This document shows, one piece after another, positions 46,501 through 57,474 of a DNA stretch of 64,000 nucleotides. The position numbers and the translations under genes were made by a program. The notes below the pieces were generated by a model, which saw only the letters and a program-made list of their open reading frames with translations, did no database searches and was not told the DNA's origin. The DNA is from Isoetes taiwanensis (taxonomy: Eukaryota; Streptophyta; Lycopodiopsida; Isoetales; Isoetaceae): contig JAJEKV010000060.1 in assembly GCA_021234155.1 (NCBI GenBank), positions 8,824,323 through 8,888,322 of the forward strand, in the 5' to 3' direction. Numbering within the stretch: the first letter of the stretch is position 1; each line of letters starts with the position of its first letter.

Positions 46501-46989
46501 CATCATTCTTTCCAACATTGTCTTGCAGATGCACATATTACATCCAATTATCCTGTAAAAATGCCAGTTTTGAGATCTCAATGACAAGTTTCTATGGGAA
46601 CTGCATGTACATAATAACTTGGGTGCCGAAACAAATATATTGGAAGCCAAAGCACTAAAAAGCAGTGTACAACTTTAGAAGCATTACGGTAGACCTAGAA
46701 TGGATGCAGTCGACCCATTCTATCATTGCTCCTAGCCATTTCTTGGCAAATCTGCAGAAATATGAAACCTTAGACAAACTACTATTAGCTTTTATATCTT
46801 ACCAGCATGATATTTTTACCAATAATTTTAGCAAACCGGCAGCATCTAATTATGTGTCCCGGACGTGATATTGTATAAATACCATCAGTATTAGTACTAA
46901 GGAATGCACATTATAAAATTGTTTAATAAAGCATATAATTCTGTATTACCATATAGATACTTTGCAATAAAGTTATACTTGGCAAAACT

Positions 46990-47240
46990 GATGTGTACCC
47001 CGGGGATACCACTTAGTGTATAAGGGATACGCCATGTGCGAGGAAGGGGTCATAAAAAACCCCTTCGTATACGCTTTTTTTAAGGTCTAAAAAACCCCTT
47101 TCCGTATGAAATACATCACTAGAGATTGGATTTTTTAAGGTCTAAAGAACCCCTTCCCGTACGTATTCGTACGCTTTAGGTTAAAAAAAACCCCTTATCG
47201 TCCACTCACATGGTATATACGGCCTACACTATGTGAATCC
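46990..47240. repeat. Short repeat cluster (AAGGTCTAA..ACCCCTT)
   Basis: TAAGGTCTAA followed by A-rich sequence and ACCCCTT occurs twice (about 47080 and 47128), with further AACCCCTT motifs at 47057 and 47188. GTGTACCCCGGGGAT at about 46991 and CCCCCGGGATGTGTAC at about 47238 are inverted relatives and could bound a small element. Confidence 0.5.
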
Positions 47241-47798
47241 CCCGGGATGTGTACTCACGATGACGCCGAGTGTGCCACCTGACACGCCACTTAACACTGT
47301 GTACGTCTGCCAGTCTCCCACGATCGGGGACCGGTGCATCAGTGAAGGCCTCACGCCTACACCGTTTTCGCCATACACGAGGCCCCCTACGTCCTCATGG
47401 TTGCCAGCTATCGTGCCCTAGGGTAACGGATACCGTCCCCAAATTGGCCCACCTTCGCCGATCCAGCCTACCTCCGTAAACCCTTCCTAATTCTTCAATC
47501 GATTCATCCCTAAACTGCTAGGACCGTCTCTGCTCTGGCTGCAGTGGAAGAATTTGGCCTTTAAGGCGAAGCTTTTTGGAAATCTGGTTTGCCCAGGCCG
47601 CACCAGACCCATCATTCCCTTCGTCCTTTAAATTTGGAGTTTATTGTCGAGATAGATAGCCGAAGTATTCTTAATCAGCTCTCTCGAAGCGCCACAAGTA
47701 AGCGCCGGCTTCTGTTGTCTCCTTCAGCTTAATTTGGATGTTTATGGGCTAGACTAAACGTGTTTTCTTGCATTAACGTATCAGGCACAGCGGTGAAT

Positions 47799-48152
47799 AT
47801 GGATCAAGCACGCAGGACAAGCTTCCCTGGAAGTGGCCCGACCTGGGACACTGCCAGGTCCGGAAGGAGGGGGGCACCATCGCCTGGGAAACGACCTCGC
47901 GGACCACGGAGCAATTATCCCAGCCCCAGCAGCTCCACAACATCAACAACTCCGAATTTTTTCTCAATTCGTAACTGCCTTGTTACACCGGCAGAGGTGA
48001 CCCGTGTTGTAGAATCCTCCCTCCATGTTGAGATGTCTCTAGAGATAGTCTCTCAGGTTGAAAGGGCTCGCTGTGATACTGAATTAATCCACTGCCAGAT
48101 TGTGGCTACTGAAGAAGATAACGTCCTCTTTCAAAGCCCTGTTGGTCTTTGA
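47799..48152 (+). CDS. Hypothetical 118-aa protein, Ser/Pro/Arg-rich N-terminus
   Basis: I do not recognise it. The ATG at 47799 lies 16 bases after a good acceptor (GTATCAG, 47784), and a matching donor GTAAGC at about 47699 suggests a 5' UTR intron. The first 60 residues are basic and Ser/Pro-rich (SGRRGAPSPGKRPRGPRS); the rest is helical (VTPAEVTRVVESSLHVEMSL, IVSQVERARCDTELIHCQIV). The stop is at 48150. It converges on the transposon ORFs at 48645-51413 and could be part of that element or a fragment of a host gene. Confidence 0.4.
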   Translation: MDQARRTSFPGSGPTWDTARSGRRGAPSPGKRPRGPRSNYPSPSSSTTSTTPNFFSIRNCLVTPAEVTRVVESSLHVEMSLEIVSQVERARCDTELIHCQIVATEEDNVLFQSPVGL

Positions 48153-48644
48153 ATGCTTCCACCCATTTCTGCAATGGCATCACTGGACGATCATTCTTCT
48201 CCTCCTCTTTTTTTGGTTGATGTGATTGTGCCCCTTCCCTCTCATGACAATGTTGATCTGGAATGTGGCCTGCGGGCCAAGAGTTTTTTTGATGGTCCTA
48301 AGTGCCATCTTTTGTATCAGCCCTCAGGCTTTTTTGGAATGAAAATGAGTTACTAACCCTTTAGTTTTCGTCTTAACACTTGCAAGTAATGAAACTTCAG
48401 TTTTGTCTTAACACAGTTGTTTTATATAATATTGGTGTGTATGTGGTGAGCATGATCTGAATGAAACAGAACTTAAGAGGTTGGGCTGATGCTCCCATTA
48501 ATTGAAGACCAATCTTTGCTGTATTATATGCCCAAAGATTTGATTTTAATGTTAAACAAATTTATCAAACGTAAATAAACAATGCAATGGATATAGGGTT
48601 CATTTCATAGTTAATATTGTGTTGCTGCTACATGTGGTGCTACC

Positions 48645-49395
48645 TTAGTTGTCTATGGTCTCGTCACTGTCTTCAGATACCTGCCACATGCAAATGTTAG
48701 TATTGTATCACAAATGCCAGTTCCCTTAAGCGCCTGCAGTAGACTAAACACACCTGGTTAATGAAAGTGTTGCCCTCCTCAAATCTTGGTGTTGTTCCCG
48801 ACCCTTCAGACATATTTGCCCTCCAAGTCTTTGCAAACTCCACATCCATTCCTCTGGCCCGGGAAATTATGTCCCTGTCCACACCTGTTTCGACCATTTC
48901 TCGAATGATCCTAGCCTTGTCTATGGCCTTATCCCCGTCATGCTGAGGGCCAGAATGTGCTACTGCATAATTGACCCAACCTTGTGTGTCCAACCTCATG
49001 GAATTCCCATGGCCAATCTCAGCATGTGGTTGTGACTCTCCCTCCCTGTTGACCAAGTCCCACGTCTTCATTGGTGACCTGATTGTACTAATGGAGTTTG
49101 GGGCAGGTCTGGCCAGAGGCAGGAAGCCTTCTATACTAACATCCTGCACACCAGCAATGTCTCCCGAGCATAAGTGGGTATCTTCCAAGCTGCACATAAC
49201 ATGCACTTCTTCTTCACTATCATGGGCAATTGTATGATCACTCATAACCGGTGTGGTCAATCCATTGACCTGCTGACATTCAGGGTCCATGGTGAATGAT
49301 GTTCTCACTATTAGAGCCCTAATTGGACTCATCCCCTGCCTCATCCTCATTCTGTTTCTAACCTCTAACCTTTTGCTCTTCACCTCATCACTCAT
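48645..49395 (-). CDS. 225-aa ORF downstream of the pogo transposase (spliced, unknown)
   Basis: The first exon runs from ATG at 49395 to 48754 (214 codons, no stop). The intron 48753-48681 has GT-AG ends. The second exon, 48680-48645, adds VSEDSDETIDN and a stop in phase. Start: MSDEVKSKRLEVRNRMRMRQ. The middle is acidic and polar (HDSEEEVHVMCSLEDTHLCS), and the end has helices (KARIIREMVETGVDRDIISR, GMDVEFAKTWRANMSEG). No known domain was recognised. It is in the same frame as the transposase C-terminus, only two codons after a TAG stop, so the two could once have been one long protein or a readthrough pair. It is the least damaged part of this element. Confidence 0.5.
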
Positions 49396-49401
49396 TGGCC
49401 T

Positions 49402-51413
49402 CTAGAAGCTAAAGATTGCAGCCACTCTTGAAATGCCCCTGGGGTACATGAGTGCTCTAAATCTAGCAGTAGAGGCTTCAAATTCTGCATCAGCCTTCTT
49501 CTTATTTTCCCTTTCTTCCCTATACTGTTGAGCTCTCTTGGCAGCCTCCTGCCTTTCCAATTTTCTTCTAGCAATTTCGAGTTTCCTGGCTGCAACTTGC
49601 TCATTCTTTAGTCTTGCAGCCTCAGCCCTTCTAGACCTCTCAGCAGCCAAGGCCTCACAGAAGCCATCACTAGAGATGTGCACCCTTCCATTGGGACTAA
49701 ACCCCGCTTCCTTGCCCTCGTGGCCTGAGACTGTTGCATGCAGGCCTGTGACATCCTCACGTCTTCAGGGAGCTGCACACATGCCTGTGCTGCTCCCATG
49801 TCACCAGATGGTACCACATGTTGCAGTGAGGGTCTTAAGGTTGCATCAATGGCCTCATGGTCCCCATCTCGTGCGCCTTCTCGGTGAGATGGATGCACAT
49901 CATGGCTTGCAATGTCCACATCGTCAATTACATGTTCATGCCCTCCAATAGGCTGTTGGCCACCATGCTCACTAGCAGGGCGTGGTGCCTCCCATAACTG
50001 TTGCAAGTCAGCCATGTTGAATTGTTCCAATTCCTCATCCTCCAAGTTGGCTGCCTCTTCTTGGCCTCCACTTTGCATAATCTGCTCTATGGCACCCTAC
50101 CAAACCCACCACTTTCCTGGCCTGGCTTAACCTTATCTGAGTTGAATGGCCAAATCCCAGTTGCTCTAAACCCTGCCTTGATGTTGCTAGGTGTCAGCCC
50201 TGATTCAATGGCCTGTGAAATGAGCTCTGCAATGTCCTCCCTCTTCGGCTCTGTCCTCACTTTGCTAACCATGTAGGAGGACCTCAATCTTTTGAAAGCT
50301 ACCTTGAATGGTGCAACGCATGCCATATCCAAAGGTTGTAACCTATGTGATGTGTGGGGTGGAAGTAGGGCAAAATGTATGCCCATTTCCTTAGCTACCA
50401 AAATTACTTCTAGCTCCACATGGCTGCCATGTCCATCCAATATTATCAGGCGTGGCCTTGATGGAGATACTCCACCAGGGACCCTAGCAACAAAATGTGA
50501 CAACCAGGACTTGAACAATTCTGTAGTCATCCAGGTTGAGGGCTGGACAGCTTGAATTGCCCCTTCCTCACATCTGGTAATGTTATCTTGCCTCATCTGA
50601 GTACCCTTGAAGATGTACATATTAGGTATCTTAAACCCTTCAGCATTTACACATACCAGTATTGTAACCCACTCCCTATTGTTCATGACAACCTCATTTA
50701 CCCTATTCTCCCCTTTTCTACCTATGATCTTCATGCCCTTCACCTTCCCAGCTTGGATGCCAGTCTCATCAGCATTCCAAATCTTAGAGGCCGGGAAATC
50801 GAACTCGTCATAGATTTGTCTCAGGCCAGCATAGAAGTTATCCAAATTCTGTTGTGTCATAGCACGCGCCCGAGCGATATCTCATGTCTCTGCACTTCTT
50901 AGTGCAACCTCTGGATGCCTTTGCTTGAACAGCTTCCACCATTTACTCCTGCGGAAATCTGAGTTGCCCCCTTCCATAGCCATCTGTGCTGCCCTCTCTT
51001 TGACAGCCGAGAGTGTACCCATTCCCTGCTCGGCCCTGGAGAGTGCCCAGTTGACTAACTCTTCCTCTTATAGAGTTGTTAGAATTTGTGGATTACCAGT
51101 CTGTTTCTGAGTTATACGGCCATACAGCCAGTCCCTTATTGTTGACTCTGGGATTCCAGACTTTCTAGATGCCTCTCTAACAGCCATACTCACTTACCTC
51201 ATCCAAGATGTCGGCCATTTGATCTTCAGTCCACTGCCCTCGTTTGCTTGGCCTCCTTGGCATTGTGGGAGATGCAGCACTGATTTGTGGTGCCCGACAT
51301 TTCCTCCTTGGCGCAGTAACTCTTTTCCTTGATGTAGGTACTCTGTTACGGGCTTCACCATCGTCTCCTCTCCGACCTCTTGTGGAAACCATGTCTGTTA
51401 TCGTGCTCCTCAC
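49402..51413 (-). pseudogene. pogo/Tigger-type transposase (DDE_1), degraded
   Basis: Blocks read down the minus strand. They are: a basic region and KRGQWTEDQMADILDEV (start of a psq-type helix-turn-helix, 51413-51180), then after a frameshift AVREASRKSGIPESTIRDWL; the CENP-B-like second helix-turn-helix (ELVNWALSRAEQGMGTLSAV, WWKLFKQRHPEVALRSAET) broken by TAA and TGA; and the catalytic domain 50860-50087 with NADETGIQ, ILDGHGSH and LLPPHTSHRLQPLDMACV. The last two aspartates are 35 residues apart, as in pogo/Tigger. A frameshift near 50090 leads to QEEAANLEDEELEQFNMADL, another near 49685 to the helical tail ISSDGFCEALAAERSRRAEA ending at 49402. The enzyme would cut and paste at TA sites. 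Five or more lesions make it inactive. Confidence 0.88.
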
Positions 51414-52990
51414 GGCCTGATATCGATAAGCTTGAAATTTGGAAGTTGAAGTTGCCTTTTATTCTGTTGGGAGCCATAGCGGGAGCTTGGTATTCAAATT
51501 GGGCTTCGGTAATCGAGTGCTGGAATGGGCGCGAATTCAAGCAAGGGGCATTGAATTCTACTTTCGAATCGATATGATCAGTATTCTTAAGGTAGCCACG
51601 AGTGTGTAGATCTATTCCACAATTGTAGATAACAATTACACGATGGCGGGAAGCAGGGCTTCACGCTTAGCGGAGCTCTGTTGCACAACTATGGACACAA
51701 GATGCACGACAACTGGCAACTGGGCTAACGCATCGCGTAGCTTTGTCGCAGTGGCAGGTACCAGTTGCACGACAGCGGGGCACAGGGCTAACGCATAACG
51801 GCCATAGGACGTCCACATAACGTCAACGGGTCACACGCGTGGTGAAGCCAAGCCTCCATCCCACGCTAGAAGGGCCAGTCGGCATGACACATGGCGATGT
51901 CGCGCCGGCACGACGGGGGAGTGACCCGTGCTCCGAGGGACAGTCACGATATGAGGCAACCATACCCTATAAAACATGTTTAATGTTCACAAGTTTATAA
52001 AGAAATGATGATCTAATGTAGGTGTGAAGTTCATAATTGACAAATTAAATAAAATGTAGTACTTTGAGATGTTCATGGTTTCAAATTAAATGAGAATAGC
52101 AATATGTAATTTGGCATTTCATAGTAGTACATTTTGTTCAAGGCTAGGAATTGTGAATTTTTAGTATTTAGAAGGGTATTTTTATGTATAAATCAATTTG
52201 CCGAGTTCTTTATAAAAATACTACTTATATGAGAAAGGATTTCGGGGCAATATTTAAGTACTAGCAATGAACACAACCCAGAACCCAAAGATAATCAGCG
52301 ATGTATTGTGATGCATATGATCCACATTTTATTTTCTACTCAGAATGAGGAAGCCTGCATGATGTAAATGAATGTTGGGGCCATGTCGCCTTTTTTTTTT
52401 TTTTTTTTTCTTAATTTGGGGGATGTGTTCATGTCTACTTATAGCCTTTGTTCAACATTTATTAGATGAAGATATGCACATCTTTAGAAGACTCGCACGT
52501 GTGTGGTTATAAGTTTGGAAATTGAGTTCTTTGAGCATCTAAGGTACTTAGTGAGCATTTTTTACAAACCAAAACAAGACAAATGGCACCGGTTGCATCC
52601 TCTGCACCAGCCTAATGTTGGACCAGTGTTTTCGTACCAACCTAAGCAGTCAACATTGACGCCAAGAGGAACTAGGCAAAAACATAGGAAAGACCAATTG
52701 CACATGGCAAAAACACAATCATCATTGTTGTCATGCAGAATAACTAGAACCCTACCTTGTGCGACGACCTTTCAGGGTACTTTACCATGGGGCAAAAACC
52801 TTGGATTTTTTTTAGGCCCAGCGTGCACGTGCCATGTTCCCATCAAGACCTGACCTTGCTCGGCTCAGGTTCCCGACCTCGACGAAAAAGTAACATCGCG
52901 GCAATTCTTTTTGCCCAGGTCGAGACCTGGGTAGGGCAATAGCCAGTCTAGCTGTCGTTTCTACTGGCTGTGACGGGTCTTCTCAGGTTG
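51414..52990. other. No gene recognised
   Basis: 51600-51960 is GC-richer with repeated AACGCAT and CACGACRRCG motifs. 52000-52500 is AT-rich with a T-run at 52391-52410. 52750-52990 is GC-rich with CAGGTC and CCCAGGTCGAGACCTGG, a palindrome near 52915. A 116-codon frame at 52503-52853 is unrecognised. Confidence 0.45.
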
Positions 52991-53029
52991 GCGCGAAACG
53001 GAGTTCGCAATCTAGCTCATGATGCCGCC

Positions 53030-53160
53030 GAGATCCTCCTTTTCTTTCTCTTCTAAAATCAGATGGAGCTTTTCTTTCTCTTCTAAAATCAGACGGAGGT
53101 GCTTCCTTCGAAAATCAGGCGGAGGTGCTTCCTCTAAAATTATACGGAGGTTCGGCAAAT
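53030..53160. repeat. Minisatellite in probable 5' UTR exon
   Basis: About four imperfect 27-33 bp units containing AAAATCAGRYGGAGGTGCTTCC or AAAATTATACGGAGG. It ends before a good donor (CTCAG|GTGGGT, 53171), so this may be a leader exon of the trihelix gene that starts at 54758. Confidence 0.6.
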
Positions 53161-53179
53161 CCTTCCTTCTCAGGTGGGT

Positions 53180-54640
53180 GCAGCATTCTTCTTCATTGAG
53201 TTTTTGATTTTTCTTGCTTGTGTTAATTTTGAAAAATACATATCCTTCTTCAATTCCTTCAAGATTTATGATTATCTTTAAGATTAATACCAAATTGTTC
53301 ATTCACTCCATGAAATGCTAAATAATGATGTGGGTTTGCTTTGCTCTGTCATTTTTTTCAGCATGCATTTTGAATCATGTCTGATGCTTTAATCTCAGCC
53401 TTTGTAGAACAAATCTCTAATCTCTTAAAGAATTAAAGAGATTAGATGAATGGTGTTAGGGATATTTTCACGTGTTAAAAATGTTAGTATGATGGGTCTA
53501 CCTCCTTAGATCCAGCATACCTTTAATCATGGCAAGACTATGCTACCTTTAATCATGGCAAGATCGTGCTCAATGCAGGCAGAAACTAGCAATTGCCTTT
53601 ACAGTTTTGATTGGATTGGTCATTCTTTCAGGTATGTGTTATTTGCATAAGGCTGGAAGAGATAATTTCAAAAGGACCAAGCTTTAGGTGCTTAGTCTGC
53701 AAAACCCTGTGACATTTTATCACACATTCTCAGGCATTCCCATATTTGATTCTTATTTCTCTATTCAAACATTGCCATGTGCACTGCTGCTGATTGATCC
53801 TGTTTTATACATTGCTGATTCCTCAACTAAATCATGTCTACAGTTTCTTACACTGATCTCAATGCCCGTTGTTTTCTTGCCATTATTTAATCATGATGGA
53901 AAATTAATGTGCATATGCAATATATACAGCATTTGTTATCTCTAGCCCAAATTTGGAAAGACTGATGAATATCTACTTTGTGGCACTACAATGACATTTT
54001 GAACAATGTCCGGGAAGGTATGATTGGAGATAAACTTAATCATTAGTCAATTATAAGGGAAAGCTAATCTATGATTATCAATAAGCCAGAAGTTTTATAT
54101 GGAAGTTACAGCCTTGGAAACATGTAATACTGTCTTATGTTGTTTCCATTTTGTCATCTTATAATCCTAACAAGAAAAATATTTAGGATTGCGCATCAGC
54201 TGTGATAGTAAAGTGCAAGCTATGGTTACCTTTCCAATTTTTGAACTTCTTATTTTGTACCGCAGCAACTTCGGGTGAGAGAAAGTTGGATTAATTTAGT
54301 TTCTTGACATTTCATAGAAACATGGATGGCTTATTTAGAATATAGGGTTGGGTAATGTGTTGCAGGTTGCAGCATGTAAACACCCATATGGGCATCCAAA
54401 TTTTTTGGATCATGGGCTCAAGTCTTAACATGCACGAACGGGTGCATCATATATGACAGTTTGAGAAAAATTTGGCTTAATCCTATTTCATTAAGCAAGC
54501 CAAAGATTGAAAAGAACTCTATATTGAACATTTTTTCCCAATATGAGATACCACAGCCTAGCTTTCTCTCAGAATGTCCTAATAGTTTCTATTCACTCTC
54601 TTTGATTTCTATCTACCAAGCAATTTATTATGAAATGCAT
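53180..54640. other. No gene recognised; putative leader intron
   Basis: AT-rich, with a doubled CTACCTTTAATCATGGCAAGA near 53515-53565. No coding frame that I would defend. Confidence 0.4.
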
Positions 54641-54690
54641 CTTTGTACTTCGATTGGTCCTTGTGGACGATAAAATTCTATTCCATTATT
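54640..54690 (+). other. LINE/SINE-type 3' tail
   Basis: ATTGGTCCTTGTGGACGATA followed by AAATTCTATTCC closely resembles the tail of the LINE at 30893-30930 (ATTGGTCTCCTGGACGATAA then AAAATCTATTC). No LINE coding sequence lies upstream. Confidence 0.5.
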
Positions 54691-55429
54691 TGTATATATT
54701 CAGATTGTTACTGAACTTTTTCTTCCTTTCTTTTCATGACAGTAAACTAATTCCAGAATGTCTCGGCAGAGAATGTTGAATACTCTGGAATCGGATGTTC
54801 TTCCTATAACACAGGAGCCTGAAATACTCACTAATGAGTACTTGCAGAGAGCCTCAAACCCATGTCAGAATATTCTTATTTCTGACGTTCCAGCTTTGCA
54901 TATTTCAAGTCAATCTGTTGAACCCGAGAAGAAGGTTTATACTATTGGGCAGTGGTCAATCCACGAACTGCTGATTTTGCAAGCTGCAAAAAAGGAGCAG
55001 CAGGACAATAGCATGCTTGCAGGTGTGCGAGAGAAGCATCGGAATCGTTCTGAGAGATGGAGTGAAGTTGAAGAAATATGTTGGAGAAATGGGATAAAAC
55101 GATCTGCAAAAGCTTGTCAAACAAAGTGGGATATTTTGATATCCGACTATAAAAAGGTACATGATTACGAAAAGGAGATTCCAAGTGGTCAGAATTCCTA
55201 TTGGCAAATGTGTCACTCTGATCGAAAAGCACGACAGCTGCCAATGAACTTTCATGAGGAAGTCTATAATGCCATGGACATGTGGCTTTGTAAGAGAACA
55301 TCTGTTAATCCTTCACATACAATAAGCGACACCTCAGCTCCACCTTCTGCACAGTGTCCTCCAACAGGTGAGTCACCATAACGCTTTGAGACTTCCCTAG
55401 ACAACATATGGTATGTTATTACTAGACTG

Positions 55430-55560
55430 CTGTTATGGTGTGTTATTGCAATATACATTAGATATACATTAGACTGCTGTTATACATTAGATATACATTA
55501 GATATACATTAGACTGCTGTTATGGTGTGTTATGGAATGCTGCTGCTGCATATACATTAG
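55430..55560. repeat. Minisatellite (ATACATTAGATATACATTAG / GCTGTTATGGTGTGTTAT)
   Basis: Irregular alternation of two short motifs at one edge of the antisense Pumilio fragment, inside intron 1 of the trihelix gene. Confidence 0.85.
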
Positions 55561-56278
55561 ATGTGGCAGATGCATTCCCTGAAGTCTGCAATGATGGTGT
55601 CTGAAACTTTGACTGACCTCGGTATCCTTGATCTGTGCCAGCTTTTTGGAAAGCCTGTTGGTGTCCTGGTGACTGGGAAAACTGACTATGCACTGGAGCT
55701 TGAGAGCGTTGTTGCCGATGCTGCTGCAACTGCAATGAGTGTTGCTCATCATGATCACCCTGACCTTGTTGTGACTGGCCCCTCTGATCTATCATAGAAC
55801 TTCCTTGAACATCATTTATGTTGATTCCATGCAGGGATGCTGCAAGTTCAGCAACAGTTGATGCCTTTGACATATTGGTCCCTGGTCCTGATCTTGTCTC
55901 AGAGACGCCAGAGTTGAAAGTGGATGAAAGTCCTGGAGCCCCACTTTGTGGGGCAGGGCTACCAGATCGTACAGATGAACTAGATCCTCCAAACATTAAA
56001 CCAGGTTTAGGTGTCACAGAACGTGGACCAAGGCCTCCTGTTACACTTATATCCTCAACTCCAATCGAAGGACCTTTAGGATCGCGAATCTCTCCTAGCA
56101 CCTGGGTTCCTACCTGATTAGATGACATCCCTGAAGCTAACTCACGGAAATGTGACAGCTGCATCTCCATTGCAGCAGCATCTATGCCCTCATCATTCGC
56201 TGCATGGCTAGAAGAGAGAGAGAGATTATAAACTGGTGATGGTGTTCGAGGAAAGTCTTCCTGCTGCCCAGCAATGGT
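55520..56278 (-). pseudogene. Pumilio N-terminal region fragment, antisense in trihelix intron
   Basis: The minus-strand frame is open from 56281 to 55520 (about 250 codons) with no stop. It begins QQEDFPRTPSPVYNLSLSSS. In plant Pumilio (APUM) RNA-binding proteins the N-terminal half carries the conserved string DFPRTPSPVY, which is the basis for the call. Further on come PRSVTPKPGLMFGGSSSSVR, a VAELAASLHGININD block like the APUM AALSGLNLS-type motif, and a Gln-rich stretch (QHSLQLQQHRQQRSQ). The Puf repeats are absent. It lies wholly in the 1.08-kb first intron of the trihelix gene, in reverse orientation, with minisatellites at both edges. I infer capture of a host gene piece. It has no start or stop of its own. 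Confidence 0.7.
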
Positions 56279-56395
56279 GTGTTATGGTGTGTTAGCAGTT
56301 ATGGTGTGTCAGCAATGGTGTGTTATGGTGTGGCAGCTTATGGTGTGTTATGGTGTGGCAGCTTATGGTGTGTTATGGTGTGCTAGCATCTAAGT
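56270..56395. repeat. Minisatellite (TTATGGTGTG units)
   Basis: About ten units of TTATGGTGTG with TTAGCAG, GGCAGC or TCAGCAA spacers, at the other edge of the Pumilio fragment. The motif TTATGGTGTGTTAT is shared with 55430-55560. Confidence 0.9.
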
Positions 56396-57042
56396 TATGG
56401 ATTAGGTTAAGAACTAGTTTGATATCTTATCGTTGATTGATTCTAGGTGGAGAAGAAAATATGGAGGGCTCCATTGATGCTGATGGAGACTCGGCACCTA
56501 GTGGTGCTAGCAACATAAATGGATATAGCAATGGCAGGAAGAGGCTAAGGACTCCATGAGGCAGCGAAGGTTTGATCTCAGTCATACTTAAATCTGAGGA
56601 AGCCAAGAAGGAATGGTGGGAGAAACAGGAAGAGATGGCAAGAGAAGCACGTCGAGTTAGCACTGAGATTGCCATGGAAGGTCGTAGAATGACTTATGAC
56701 ATCCATAGGGACAACTCTATACAACGTGATAGAGCAATCGAAGTGGCAGCTACTGCTGCCAATGCTTTGGTGAACATAGGGTCTGGACTCACATATTTAG
56801 CACATACTCTAAACATGTCCATGAGTCAAGGTAAATTGCAATGTCTCAATTTCATTTACCTTTAATGCTGATTATGTGCATGCTTTGCATGAAATAGGTG
56901 CTGGTCAGTTCAATGGAAGATCTGATCAAAACGGGAGCACATCTTCTCAACATAAATGATCTATTCATGTTAGCTATTGCTATTCAAGAAATGAGCAAGT
57001 TTGTTTCAGCATTCATGTTTTTTTTAGTCTTTTTCTACCTGT

Positions 57043-57474
57043 TCAAGAAACAAGTATGATGTCTTCACAAATGTATAGATAAGTATCGATTGAGACCCGA
57101 AACATTTCCTTGAATCTAGCTGGATCCGTAGGCATAACAGTTTCTTGAAAATGAATCCACCAATGGTATGATCGAGGTCTTATGTACCATTGGCTGATAT
57201 TGCTCCCGCTTAAATCAACCTCAGTAATGCCAGCATCTGGATGCATCAGAGTTGCGGCAAGAGATGGAGTACTCATGTCCATCATGTGATTGGATTCTTC
57301 AAAAATAAGATTTCCATCATTTTGGCTTTGCTCAAATACCTCCATTTCTGTTTCCATAAAGGACTCGTTAATTAAGGCATTCATATGATCAATAATTCTG
57401 AGCGCCTCTACCATTGCTTCTATCATAGTGGCTAGTATGAACAGCAAAACTGCTCGCAGGACAATAGGTGCCAT
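57043..57474 (-). pseudogene. PIF/Harbinger transposase N-terminal exon
   Basis: The frame from ATG at 57474 reads MAPIVLRAVLLFILATMIEA, an acidic linker, then RPRSYHWWIHFQE and PARFKEMFRVSIDTYLYIC. The string RPRSxxWW with FR(M/V)SxxTFxYIC is the standard N-terminal signature of PIF/Harbinger (DDE_4) transposases. It ends at a TGA after CEDIILVS. The catalytic DDE domain, expected further left, is absent because the trihelix exons occupy that space on the other strand. It is truncated, and convergent with the trihelix gene (stops 84 bp apart). Confidence 0.8.

Larger units (their letters stand above)
54758..56959 (+). pseudogene. Trihelix (Myb/SANT-like) protein, one nonsense codon
   Basis: Exon 1 (54758-55367) starts MSRQRMLNTLESDVLPITQE and carries one trihelix DNA-binding domain at about residues 68-160: WSIHELLILQAAKKEQQDN, RWSEVEEICWRNGIKRSAKA, CQTKWDILISDYKKVHDYE, SYWQMCHSDRKARQLPMNF. 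Exon 2 (56447-56830) is joined in phase (PTG|GEENMEGS) and has a basic NGRKRLRTP followed by TGA at 56557-56559. The same frame then stays open for a coiled-coil/Glu-Arg region (KSEEAKKEWWEKQEEMAREA) and exon 3 (56898-56959) ending SSQHK. One base change separates it from a 351-residue protein. Trihelix or Myb ORFs accompany the transposase of PIF/Harbinger elements and help it bind DNA. The convergent PIF fragment at 57043 supports that reading; a captured or host trihelix factor is the alternative. Confidence 0.7.
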
